From NCBI GenBank assembly GCA_963204785.1, contig CAUJHG010000064.1, forward strand, positions 80,023 to 144,022: a stretch of DNA of 64,000 bases, given 5' to 3'. Of the stretch, positions 18,833-27,614 are shown one piece after another. Every line of letters begins with the position of its first letter. Within the stretch, counting starts at the first letter, position 1. The stretch is from Pseudomonadota bacterium (GTDB lineage Bacteria; Pseudomonadota; Gammaproteobacteria; Burkholderiales; Burkholderiaceae_E). Both the position numbers and the translations under genes were made by a program. Below the pieces are notes generated by a model that worked only from the letters and a program-made list of their open reading frames with translations, was not told the origin of the DNA and did not search any database.

Positions 18833-21800
18833 GTGAGTGACCAGTTTTTCAACCAGCCAATCCTCAATTCGCCTTACGGCTACCCGTCGCGGCACTGGGA
18901 GCTGGACGACAGCGGACAACCCACGCAGCAAATCGTCGAGTCTCGCCGAGCGTCCAGCTTCATCAGTCCGATTCCAAAGCCCCGCCGGCACCGCGGCGAG
19001 CAGGCTACTCTGGCGCTGGATGAAGTCGAGAACCTGGCTGACGACGGGCAGCGTTACCGCCACTCTGAACTGATCAATTCGGTGCGGCGCGAGGTCGATG
19101 CGTGGCGTCGCTTGCCGCCGACGCAGTGGCGTGTCACCCCCGAAACGGCCCGTCTGCTGGAGCACTGGCGCAACCACAAGTTCGCTGGGGTGCGCCCCTT
19201 CTTCTGCCAGGTAGAAGCGGCCGAAACCGCGATCTGGCTGACCGAGGTCGTCCCGCAGCTCGGCAAAAGCGGGGAACGCTTTCTCGATCACCTGAAGAAA
19301 GTCAGCAACGATGCCAACCCCGGCCTGATGCGCCTGGCACTGAAGCTGGCCACCGGCGCAGGAAAGACCACAGTCATGGCCATGCTCATCGCTTGGCAGA
19401 CGGTCAATGCCGTGCGCCATCCTCAGAGCAAGAAATTCACCCGTGGCTTCCTGCTGGTCGCCCCTGGCCTGACCATCAAGGATCGTTTGCGTGTGCTGTT
19501 GCCCAATGATGCGGACAGCTACTACGCCAGCCGCGAGATCGTGCCCCGCGACATGCTGGCGGATCTGGACAAGGCCAAAATCGTCATCACCAACTACCAC
19601 GCCTTCAAGCTGCGCGAACGCATGGAATTGTCCAAAGGCGGCCGTCGCTTGTTGCAAGGCCGCACCGGCAGCGAGCTGGACACGCTGGAAACCGAGGGGC
19701 AGATGCTCCAGCGGGTCATGCCGGAATTGATGGGGCTGAAGAACATCCTCGCCATCAACGACGAGGCGCACCATTGCTATCGTGAAAAGCCCGCTTCCGA
19801 CGACGATTTCATCGACGACAAGGGCAACCCCCTGACCGGCGATGACCTCAAAGCCGCCAAGGAACACGTCAAGGACGAGAACGAAGCAGCGCGCCTGTGG
19901 ATTTCCGGCCTCGAAGCCGTGAACCGCAAGCTGGGCCTGCAACAGGTCATCGACCTCTCGGCCACGCCATTCTTCCTGGCCGGTTCCGGCTACGTGGAAG
20001 GCACCTTGTTCCCGTGGACGATGAGTGACTTCTCGTTGATGGATGCCATCGAGTGCGGCATCGTCAAGTTGCCGCGTGTGCCGATTGCACAGAACCTGCC
20101 CGGCGACTTCGACATGCCGATGTTCCGCGATCTGTGGAAGCACATAGGCAATAAGATGCCCAAGAAGGGGCGCGGCAAGGGTGCACAGGCTGATCCAGAA
20201 GACATTCCGCAATTGCTGAAAAGCGCGCTGGACGCGCTTTACGGCCATTACCTCAAAACCTACGAAGCTTGGAAGCAGGCCGGCATCAAGGTGCCGCCAT
20301 GCTTCATCGTGGTGTGCAACAACACCGCCACCTCCAAGCTGGTGTTCGATTACATTTCCGGCTTTGATCGTCGCAATGACGATGGCAACGTCAGCTACCA
20401 GGCTGGCCGACTGGAACTGTTCCGCAATTACGACGAGCACGGTGAGCCGCTGGCGCGCCCGAATACCCTGCTGATCGACAGCGAACAGCTCGAATCCGGC
20501 GAGGCGCTGGACGACAACTTCCGGGGCATGGCCGCCGACGAGATTGAACGTTTCAAGCGCGAGATCATCGAGCGCACCGGCGACCGCAGACAGGCCGAGA
20601 ACCTGAGTGACAGCGAATTGCTGCGCGAAGTGATGAACACTGTTGGCAAGCAGGGCCGCCTGGGCGAGCAAATCCGGTGCGTCGTGTCGGTGTCCATGCT
20701 CACCGAAGGCTGGGATGCCAATACCGTTACCCACGTCCTCGGTGTGCGTGCGTTCGGCACCCAGTTGCTTTGCGAACAGGTGATTGGCCGAGCTCTGCGC
20801 CGCCAGTCCTATGAATTGAACGAGCAGGGATTGTTCGACGTGGAATATGCCGACGTGTTCGGCATTCCCTTCGACTTCACCGCCAAGCCGGTAGTTGCCA
20901 CTCCGCCCAAGCCGCGCGAAACCGTCACCGTCAAGGCACTGCGCCCGGAACGCGATTCTCAGGAAATCCGATTTCCGCGCGTGCAGGGCTATCGTGTCGA
21001 ACTGCCGGAGGAAAGGCTGGAAGCCGCCTTTGGCACCGACGATCATTTGACATTGACGCCAGAGCAAGTCGGCCCCACGGAAACCCGCAACGCCGGCATT
21101 ATCGGCGAAGCGGTGGAACTGAACCTCAAGCACCTAGGCGACGTGCGCCAGTCCACGCTGCTGATGGAGCTGACCAAGCACCTGCTGTTCGAGCACTGGC
21201 GCGACCAAGGCCAGGATGCACCGATCGCCCTGTTCGGCCAGCTTAAGCGTATCGTGCGTGAGTGGCTGGAGGAGTGTCTGGAGTGTAAGGGTGGCACCTA
21301 TCCGGCGCAGTTGATGCACCGTGAACTGGCCGACCTGGCCTGCCAAAAGATTACTCGCGGCATCGTCAAGCGCGAACTAGAGAAAGGCCGGCTGGTCAAG
21401 GCCATCCTCGACCCATTCAACCCCACCGGCAGCACCGCGCACGTGCGCTTCAACACTTCTCGCGAAGACCGTTGGGAAACCCTTGGGCCGCCGCCCAAGA
21501 ACCACGTCAACTGGGTCATTCTGGACAGCGGTTGGGAAGGCGAATTCTGCCGCGTCGCCGAGTCGCACCCCAAGGTACTGGCCTACACCAAGAACCACAA
21601 CCTCGGCCTGGAAGTGCCCTACCGCTTCGGCTCGGCCAACCGCATCTACATCCCGGATTTCATCGTGCAAGTGGACGATGGTCACGGCAAGAACGACCCG
21701 CTGAACCTGATCGTCGAGATCAAGGGCTACCGGCGCGAGGATGCGAAGGAAAAGAAATCCACCATGGACACCTACTGGATTCCCGGCGTGAATCACCTCG

Positions 21801-21922
21801 GCACGCACGGCCGCTGGGCCTTTGCCGAGTTCGGCGATGTGTACGAGATGCAGGACGACTTCGCCGAAAAGATACAAGCGGAGTTCGGCAAGATGCTGGC
21901 CAAGGTCGGAGTTGGCGCATGA
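18833..21922 (+). CDS. type III-like restriction helicase-nuclease (Res / BPTD_3080-like)
   Basis: 1029 aa. An SF2 helicase core is followed by a nuclease. Walker A is in LATGAGKTTVM (about 172-182), the DEAH box in INDEAHH (about 309-314), motif III is DLSATPFF (about 374-381) and motif VI is CEQVIGRALRRQ (about 640-651). Near the C terminus, IPDFIVQVDD...VEIKGY fits a PD-(D/E)xK nuclease. The family resembles BPTD_3080-type restriction endonucleases. The start is GTG at 18833, 40 nt after the IS end, so the native promoter may have been displaced. The stop overlaps the next gene (ATGA). Confidence 0.88.
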   Translation: MSDQFFNQPILNSPYGYPSRHWELDDSGQPTQQIVESRRASSFISPIPKPRRHRGEQATLALDEVENLADDGQRYRHSELINSVRREVDAWRRLPPTQWRVTPETARLLEHWRNHKFAGVRPFFCQVEAAETAIWLTEVVPQLGKSGERFLDHLKKVSNDANPGLMRLALKLATGAGKTTVMAMLIAWQTVNAVRHPQSKKFTRGFLLVAPGLTIKDRLRVLLPNDADSYYASREIVPRDMLADLDKAKIVITNYHAFKLRERMELSKGGRRLLQGRTGSELDTLETEGQMLQRVMPELMGLKNILAINDEAHHCYREKPASDDDFIDDKGNPLTGDDLKAAKEHVKDENEAARLWISGLEAVNRKLGLQQVIDLSATPFFLAGSGYVEGTLFPWTMSDFSLMDAIECGIVKLPRVPIAQNLPGDFDMPMFRDLWKHIGNKMPKKGRGKGAQADPEDIPQLLKSALDALYGHYLKTYEAWKQAGIKVPPCFIVVCNNTATSKLVFDYISGFDRRNDDGNVSYQAGRLELFRNYDEHGEPLARPNTLLIDSEQLESGEALDDNFRGMAADEIERFKREIIERTGDRRQAENLSDSELLREVMNTVGKQGRLGEQIRCVVSVSMLTEGWDANTVTHVLGVRAFGTQLLCEQVIGRALRRQSYELNEQGLFDVEYADVFGIPFDFTAKPVVATPPKPRETVTVKALRPERDSQEIRFPRVQGYRVELPEERLEAAFGTDDHLTLTPEQVGPTETRNAGIIGEAVELNLKHLGDVRQSTLLMELTKHLLFEHWRDQGQDAPIALFGQLKRIVREWLEECLECKGGTYPAQLMHRELADLACQKITRGIVKRELEKGRLVKAILDPFNPTGSTAHVRFNTSREDRWETLGPPPKNHVNWVILDSGWEGEFCRVAESHPKVLAYTKNHNLGLEVPYRFGSANRIYIPDFIVQVDDGHGKNDPLNLIVEIKGYRREDAKEKKSTMDTYWIPGVNHLGTHGRWAFAEFGDVYEMQDDFAEKIQAEFGKMLAKVGVGA

Positions 21923-23052
21923 AATTCGAAACCTTCAAGCCCGGACGCTGGCAACAACGCCTCCAATACAAGAGCTTCGAGCCGGTGCCGGTCAACCACG
22001 ACTGGCATTGGGAAGACCCACGCATCAACGTGCTGCTCGAATCGGCCAACCGCGCCCTGGGCGAACTCAATGCGTATTCGCTGATCGTGCCGGACATCGA
22101 CCTGTTCATCGAGATGCACGTGGTCAAGGAGGCGCAGACCTCCAGCCGCATCGAGGGCACCAACACCGGCATCGACGAAGCCGTGTTGCCGGAAGAACAG
22201 ATCAAGCCGGAAAAGCGCGACGACTGGCGCGAAGTGCGCAACTACATCGACGCGGTCAACTACGCCATCGCCGAACTGGGCAAGCTGCCGCTGTCCAATC
22301 GGCTGCTCAGGCAGACTCACGCCATCCTGTTGCGCGGGGCGCGGGGCGAGCACAAGCAACCGGGCGAGTTCCGCATCAGCCAGAACTGGATCGGCGGCTC
22401 CAGCCTGGCCGATGCCGCCTTCATTCCGCCCCACCACGAGGGCGTGCCGGAACTGATGGGCGATCTGGAAAAGTTCTGGCACAACGAATCGGTCACCGTT
22501 CCCCACCTGATCCGGCTGGCCATCAGCCACTACCAGTTCGAGACCATCCACCCGTTCCTGGACGGCAACGGTCGCATCGGTCGCCTGCTGATTCCGCTGT
22601 ATCTGGTCAGCAATGGCCTGCTGGTCAAGCCCTCGCTGTACCTGTCGGATTTCTTCGAGCGCAACCGGGGCAGTTACTACGATGCCCTGACCCGCGTGCG
22701 CGCCTCCGGCGACCTGATCCACTGGGTGAGGTTCTTCCTGCAGGGCGTGGCCGAGACTTCCACCAAGGGCCGCGACACCTTCGGCAAGATCCTGTCCCTG
22801 CGCACCGATGTGGAACAACGCATCCTGACCCTGGGCAAGCGGGTGCCCAATGCCCGCGCCACCTTGAACCTGCTGTACCGCCACCCGGTAATCTCCGCCG
22901 CCGACCTGGAGCAGCAACTCGGCGTCTCCTCCCCGACCGCCCAGGCCTTGGTCAAGGACTTGATTCGATTGGGAATTCTGACCGAGATCACGGGCCAGAT
23001 GCGGGGCCGGCTGTACGAGTTCGAACCTTACCTTGACCTGTTCGTTAGTTAA
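21919..23052 (+). CDS. Fic family protein embedded in the restriction operon
   Basis: 377 aa. Fic motif HPFLDGNGRIGR at about 211-222. The inhibitory motif SSRIEG lies at about 75-80 within an N-terminal Fic_N-like region, so it is a class II Fic. The C-terminal part (ISAADLEQQLGVSSPTAQAL) looks like a winged helix. The ATG overlaps the stop of the Res-like gene (ATGA), indicating translational coupling. The methylase follows 56 nt later. Codon use and GC resemble the Res and Mod genes, so it appears to be a settled part of the operon. It could modify Res, Mod or a host target; none is shown. Confidence 0.88.
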   Translation: MKFETFKPGRWQQRLQYKSFEPVPVNHDWHWEDPRINVLLESANRALGELNAYSLIVPDIDLFIEMHVVKEAQTSSRIEGTNTGIDEAVLPEEQIKPEKRDDWREVRNYIDAVNYAIAELGKLPLSNRLLRQTHAILLRGARGEHKQPGEFRISQNWIGGSSLADAAFIPPHHEGVPELMGDLEKFWHNESVTVPHLIRLAISHYQFETIHPFLDGNGRIGRLLIPLYLVSNGLLVKPSLYLSDFFERNRGSYYDALTRVRASGDLIHWVRFFLQGVAETSTKGRDTFGKILSLRTDVEQRILTLGKRVPNARATLNLLYRHPVISAADLEQQLGVSSPTAQALVKDLIRLGILTEITGQMRGRLYEFEPYLDLFVS

Positions 23053-23108
23053 CGAAAATGGTCTATCCTTAACTAGCATCCATCCTAAATTAAGCCTGCT
23101 TCCTGCCC

Positions 23109-26048
23109 ATGGCCCGCCAACCCCGCAAACCCAAGACCCCGCTTGGCATCGAAGACCTCGTCCACAATGAGGCCAAGCGCAAGAACATCCCGACCGTGGA
23201 GCACCAGTCGGTGATGCAACACCACGAGCAGGCGCCGGTGAAGGTGGCCTACCCGCGCGCCAACCGGCAATGGCTGGAGGAACTGTGCGCCGTGCACGAT
23301 GCCGGCAAGGCATCCACGGAATTCCAGCAGCGGCTGAACCGTGACCTGGACCCGCAGCTCATCTGGCGCGGCAAGGATCAGCAGGACTGGTCAGACTTGG
23401 TCGTCAATGCGCCGCCGCTCTACATCCAGGAAAAGGTCAAGCCCAAGGCGCTGATCGACGACCTGCGCCGCCAGACCGAAGAACGACGCGAAGCCGCCGC
23501 GCCACAGCAGGACACGCTGGACCTGTTCGGCGACTTCAACGGCCTGCCGGAAGGTGCGGATCGCACCGAGTTCTACCAGCACGAAGGTCACTGGCAGAAC
23601 CGCTTCATCCTGGGCGATTCCTTGCAGGTGATGGCCAGCCTGGCCGAGCGCGAGGGGCTGCGCGGCAAGGTGCAGTGCATCTATTTCGATCCGCCCTACG
23701 GCATCAGATTCAACAGCAACTTCCAGTGGTCCACCACCAGCCGTGACGTGAAGGACGGCAGTGCCGAGCACATCACCCGAGAGCCGGAGCAGGTGAAGGC
23801 GTTCCGCGATACCTGGCGCGACGGAATTCATTCGTACCTGACCTATCTGCGCGACCGGCTGATGGTGGCGCGGGATTTGTTGACCGAATCCGGGTCGCTC
23901 TTCGTGCAGATTGGCGAGGAAAACGTCCATCGCGTCCGGACCGTATTGGATGAAGTTTTTGGCGATGCGAACTTCGTCAGCCAAATCAATTTCAAGACAA
24001 CGGGCGGTGCGGGTTCACCGACTGGCGGAACCGAAACGCTCGCGTCAGTAAACAATTTCATTCTTTGGTATGCGAAGAATGGTGCTGCAATCAAGTATCG
24101 GCAGCCGTATCGCTCCAAACGAGATTTGGGCGGTGGCGCTGCTGCATATAACAAACTCGATTTCTTCGACAAAGCAGACCGCAGGTCAGCAACAGAAGAA
24201 GAACGGGGGCGCATTCCGGCTGATGCGCGACTTTACTGCGTAGATAACTTGACGAGCCAAAGCTCAGGAGGGCCGCAGTTTTTTGACGTTCCGTTCCGGG
24301 GAAGAGTTATTCCCGTTGGCAAAAGCGGCTGGAAAACAACCGTGACAGGAATGACAAGGTTGAGGCAGTCCCAACGCCTTGAGCTTGCAGGTCAAACTCT
24401 GCGTTACGTTCGCTATGTTGACGACTTTCCGGTTTATCCCTTGAACAACTCTTGGGACGACACGGTAACGGCGGGTTTCGCTTCGGATAAGTTGTACGTC
24501 GTGCAAACGAATCCGAAGGTCATCGAACGCTGCATCTTGATGGCCACCGACCCTGGCGACCTCGTCCTCGACCCCACCTGCGGCTCCGGCACCACCGCCT
24601 ACGTCGCCGAGCAATGGGGCCGCCGCTGGATCACCGTCGACACCAGCCGCGTCGCGCTGGCGCTGGCCCGCGCCCGCATCATGGGCGCGCGCTACCCGTA
24701 CTACCTGCTGGCCGATTCCCGCGAAGGCCAGTTGAAGGAAGCCGAGATCACCCGCAGTGCGCCGTCCAGCCAGTCCACCTGGGGCAACATCGCCCACGGC
24801 TTCGTCTATGAGCGCGTGCCGCACATCACCCTCAAATCCATCGCCAACAACACCGAAATCGACGTCATCTGGGACAAGTTCCAGACTGTGCTGGAGCCGC
24901 TGCGTGCCGATTTGAACCAGGCGCTTGGCAAGCAGTGGCAGGAATGGGAAATTCCGCGTGAGGCCGATGCCAACTGGAGCGAGACCGCTAAAAAACTGCA
25001 TGCCGACTGGTGGCAGCAGCGCATCGCTCGGCAAAAGGAAATCGACACCTCCATCGCTGCCAAGGCCGAGTTCGAGTACCTCTACGACAAACCCTACGAA
25101 GACAAGAAGAAAGTGCGCGTAGCCGGCCCCTTCACCGTGGAATCGCTCAGCCCGCACCGAGTGCTGGGCGTGGACGAGGAAGACGAGCTGATCGACCAGG
25201 TGGCCGAAACCCAGGCCGAATACGGCCAGGACTTCGCCAGTTTGATTCTCGCCAACCTGCGCACCGCCGGTGTGCAGCAGGCGCACAAAGCCGACAAGAT
25301 CGAATTCACTTCTCTGGAACCCTGGCCAGGTGATCTGATTTGCGCTGAGGGCCGCTACCTGGAGAACGGCCAGGTCAAACGTGCCGGTATTCTGGTCGGC
25401 CCGGAATTCGGCACCGTCACCCGAGTTGATCTGGTTGATGGTGCTCGCGAAGCAAGCGATGCCAACTTCGACGTACTCATCGCCTGCGCCTTCAACTACG
25501 ATGCACCCGCCAGTGAATTTAGCAAACTGGGCCGCATCAACGTACTCAAGGCGCGCATGAATGCTGACCTACACATGGCCGAAGACCTGAAGAACACTGG
25601 CAAGGGCAACCTGTTCGTCATCTTCGGTGAACCGGATGTGGACGTGCTGGATACCCAGGGCAGTAGCATCCGCCGATATGACGGCAAGCGCGATGTCATT
25701 GAGGTGCCCGCTGACGGGCAGCTGGTGGTGCGCATCAACGGTGTGGATGTGTTCCACCCCAGCACAGGCGAAGTGCGCAGCGACGGCGCAGACGGCATCG
25801 CCTGCTGGTTTCTGGACACCGACTACAACGAGGAATCCTTCTTCGTTCGCCATGCCTATTTCCTCGGCGCGAACGATCCGTACAAGGCGCTGAAGACCAC
25901 CCTCAAAGCCGAAATCGACCCCAACGCCTGGGCGACACTCAACAGCGATACCTCGCGCCCGTTCCCGAAGCCCAGCACTGGCCGCTTCGCAGTGAAGGTC
26001 ATCAATCATCTGGGCGATGAGGTGATGAAAGTATTCAAGGTGAGCTGA
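23109..26048 (+). CDS. type III Mod-like adenine DNA methyltransferase
   Basis: 979 aa, longer than a typical Mod (about 600-700 aa). The catalytic motif IYFDPPYGI (about 191-199) precedes the SAM-binding motif DPTCGSGTT (about 488-496), the order of beta-class N6-adenine methyltransferases. A target-recognition region of about 290 residues lies between them. Beyond about residue 530 is a long extra C-terminal region of unassigned function. From about 23930 to 24530 the DNA is visibly lower in GC than the rest of the gene, pointing to replacement of the recognition domain by recombination. It should protect host DNA against the Res-like partner. Confidence 0.9.
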   Translation: MARQPRKPKTPLGIEDLVHNEAKRKNIPTVEHQSVMQHHEQAPVKVAYPRANRQWLEELCAVHDAGKASTEFQQRLNRDLDPQLIWRGKDQQDWSDLVVNAPPLYIQEKVKPKALIDDLRRQTEERREAAAPQQDTLDLFGDFNGLPEGADRTEFYQHEGHWQNRFILGDSLQVMASLAEREGLRGKVQCIYFDPPYGIRFNSNFQWSTTSRDVKDGSAEHITREPEQVKAFRDTWRDGIHSYLTYLRDRLMVARDLLTESGSLFVQIGEENVHRVRTVLDEVFGDANFVSQINFKTTGGAGSPTGGTETLASVNNFILWYAKNGAAIKYRQPYRSKRDLGGGAAAYNKLDFFDKADRRSATEEERGRIPADARLYCVDNLTSQSSGGPQFFDVPFRGRVIPVGKSGWKTTVTGMTRLRQSQRLELAGQTLRYVRYVDDFPVYPLNNSWDDTVTAGFASDKLYVVQTNPKVIERCILMATDPGDLVLDPTCGSGTTAYVAEQWGRRWITVDTSRVALALARARIMGARYPYYLLADSREGQLKEAEITRSAPSSQSTWGNIAHGFVYERVPHITLKSIANNTEIDVIWDKFQTVLEPLRADLNQALGKQWQEWEIPREADANWSETAKKLHADWWQQRIARQKEIDTSIAAKAEFEYLYDKPYEDKKKVRVAGPFTVESLSPHRVLGVDEEDELIDQVAETQAEYGQDFASLILANLRTAGVQQAHKADKIEFTSLEPWPGDLICAEGRYLENGQVKRAGILVGPEFGTVTRVDLVDGAREASDANFDVLIACAFNYDAPASEFSKLGRINVLKARMNADLHMAEDLKNTGKGNLFVIFGEPDVDVLDTQGSSIRRYDGKRDVIEVPADGQLVVRINGVDVFHPSTGEVRSDGADGIACWFLDTDYNEESFFVRHAYFLGANDPYKALKTTLKAEIDPNAWATLNSDTSRPFPKPSTGRFAVKVINHLGDEVMKVFKVS

Positions 26049-26063
26049 AGGCGGGATGACCTG

Positions 26064-27614
26064 ATGCCGACGACCAGCCCAATTCAGCAGCACAGAGAAT
26101 CGACGCGTGATCTGGCCCGCGCGTTAAAGCCGTCGGATGTCTATTGGTGGCTACTGGAATACGGCTACTTTCCCGAAGCCTACGTACTGCCGCCGTGCTT
26201 TCGCGTGACGAAGATGCCCGCGAAGCAAAGGCGGTACTTTGATCCGAATAAAGGCTTCAAGGGGTTGAAGGAGGCCGAGTTCGTCCGTGTGCATTTCCCG
26301 AAAACGGAACTGACCGATAGGACGTTCGGGATCATTGAGCCGAAAATTCATAACGACATTGCCTACCACATCACCCGAAACTGGAAGGCGATAGTAGATG
26401 CGATGATTCCGTCGGACAGTATCGTTTCGTCATACAGCTTTCCCATTCCAGTCAACCGGAAGAAGCCGGGGCGCATGGGTGAGCTTCGCAGCGGCAGGAT
26501 GATCTACGAGTTCATCACCATGACGGACGATGCCCTGGCCACGGTGGCATACCGCTTCACACATATCGTCAAAGCCGATATCAAGAACTTCTACCCTTCG
26601 GTCTACACACACAGCCTTGCTTGGGCGATTCATGGCAAGCGAACAATCCGATATGGTGGTAAGGGCAAAAATCGACGTGATATGAAGTTTGTCGGCAACC
26701 GGCTCGACAAGCTGTTCCAGATGGCCAACGATGGCTGCACTAACGGCCTGCCAATTGGGCCTGCGGTTTCTGACATCGTTTCCGAGATTGTGGCTTCGGC
26801 GGTAGATTGCGTGTTGAGCGCCGAATTGAAGCGCAACCACATTGAGTGCGAGGCAGTGCGATTCAAGGACGACTACCGCATCCTAGTGTCGTCCGAAGCG
26901 GATGCGAAGAAAGTTGTGAAAATCCTTCAGTCATCGCTGAAGGAATACAACCTTGAGCTTAGTGACGAAAAAACCACCGTGTCGGCATTGCCTGATGGCC
27001 TGTTCCGGCCTTGGGTGTCCCGCTATCACCTGGTGCATCCGAAGCGGAAAAACCGATTTACGTGGAAGCAGTTTAGGGAGCTTTACCTTGCCGTCGTTGA
27101 GATTGATCGTCATTACCCGAACACGGGTGTGATAGATCGCTTCCTTGCCGATATCACGACTCGCAAAGGAAAACTGAAAATCATTGTCGGCCCTTTCAAT
27201 CTGGAAAAGGTTGTCAGCATGTTGCTTATGCTCGGCACGCTGAGGGTCAAGGCTTTTCCTAAGATCATGGCGATTCTCGAACAGGCGATACGCAGCGATG
27301 ACGGCAATGGTCTGACGGAGCCGCTGGTCAGTCACCTTGAAGCGTACTTGCACAAGCTGTCGAGCGATGAAGCGCGCAACAAATATCTCATATCATGGAT
27401 CGGCTATTTTTTGGCGAGTAACGGCCTTCTGCAGTTGCTGAAGAAGAAGCCCAAACTCAAAGACCCGATTGCCAATTCCTCGATGACCGGAAGAGGGAGG
27501 TTGTTTGGCGATGCCCCAGATTTCAAACTGATTGAAGGTGTAAAGATGGCGGGAAAACGAGTGTCCCTGTTTAAGCATCTGGATGTGTTCAATCCTCCCA
27601 AACATACTGAGTGA
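26064..27614 (+). CDS. reverse transcriptase of uncertain (defence-type) group
   Basis: 516 aa. RT fingers/palm motifs are visible: VKADIKNFYPSVY (first catalytic Asp, about D172), NGLPIGPAVSDIVSEIV (about 227-243), VRFKDDYRILV with FKDD in place of YADD (catalytic D269 and D270), and LELSDEKTTV (about 297-306). No maturase zinc finger or HNH domain and no retron msr/msd-like repeats are visible, so it is neither a group II intron nor an obvious retron. The C-terminal ~200 residues are helical and of unknown function. It is more AT-rich than its neighbours. It starts 15 nt after the methylase and overlaps the helicase start (TGATG). Confidence 0.85.
   Translation: MPTTSPIQQHRESTRDLARALKPSDVYWWLLEYGYFPEAYVLPPCFRVTKMPAKQRRYFDPNKGFKGLKEAEFVRVHFPKTELTDRTFGIIEPKIHNDIAYHITRNWKAIVDAMIPSDSIVSSYSFPIPVNRKKPGRMGELRSGRMIYEFITMTDDALATVAYRFTHIVKADIKNFYPSVYTHSLAWAIHGKRTIRYGGKGKNRRDMKFVGNRLDKLFQMANDGCTNGLPIGPAVSDIVSEIVASAVDCVLSAELKRNHIECEAVRFKDDYRILVSSEADAKKVVKILQSSLKEYNLELSDEKTTVSALPDGLFRPWVSRYHLVHPKRKNRFTWKQFRELYLAVVEIDRHYPNTGVIDRFLADITTRKGKLKIIVGPFNLEKVVSMLLMLGTLRVKAFPKIMAILEQAIRSDDGNGLTEPLVSHLEAYLHKLSSDEARNKYLISWIGYFLASNGLLQLLKKKPKLKDPIANSSMTGRGRLFGDAPDFKLIEGVKMAGKRVSLFKHLDVFNPPKHTE

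Noticed and set aside
18818..21133. 771-codon minus-strand frame opposite the Res-like gene
   Set aside because: Shadow of a gene with clear helicase motifs; no recognisable domains.
26040..26070. retron msr/msd upstream of the reverse transcriptase
   Set aside because: Only 15 nt separate the methylase stop and the RT start, which leaves no room for a retron RNA there.
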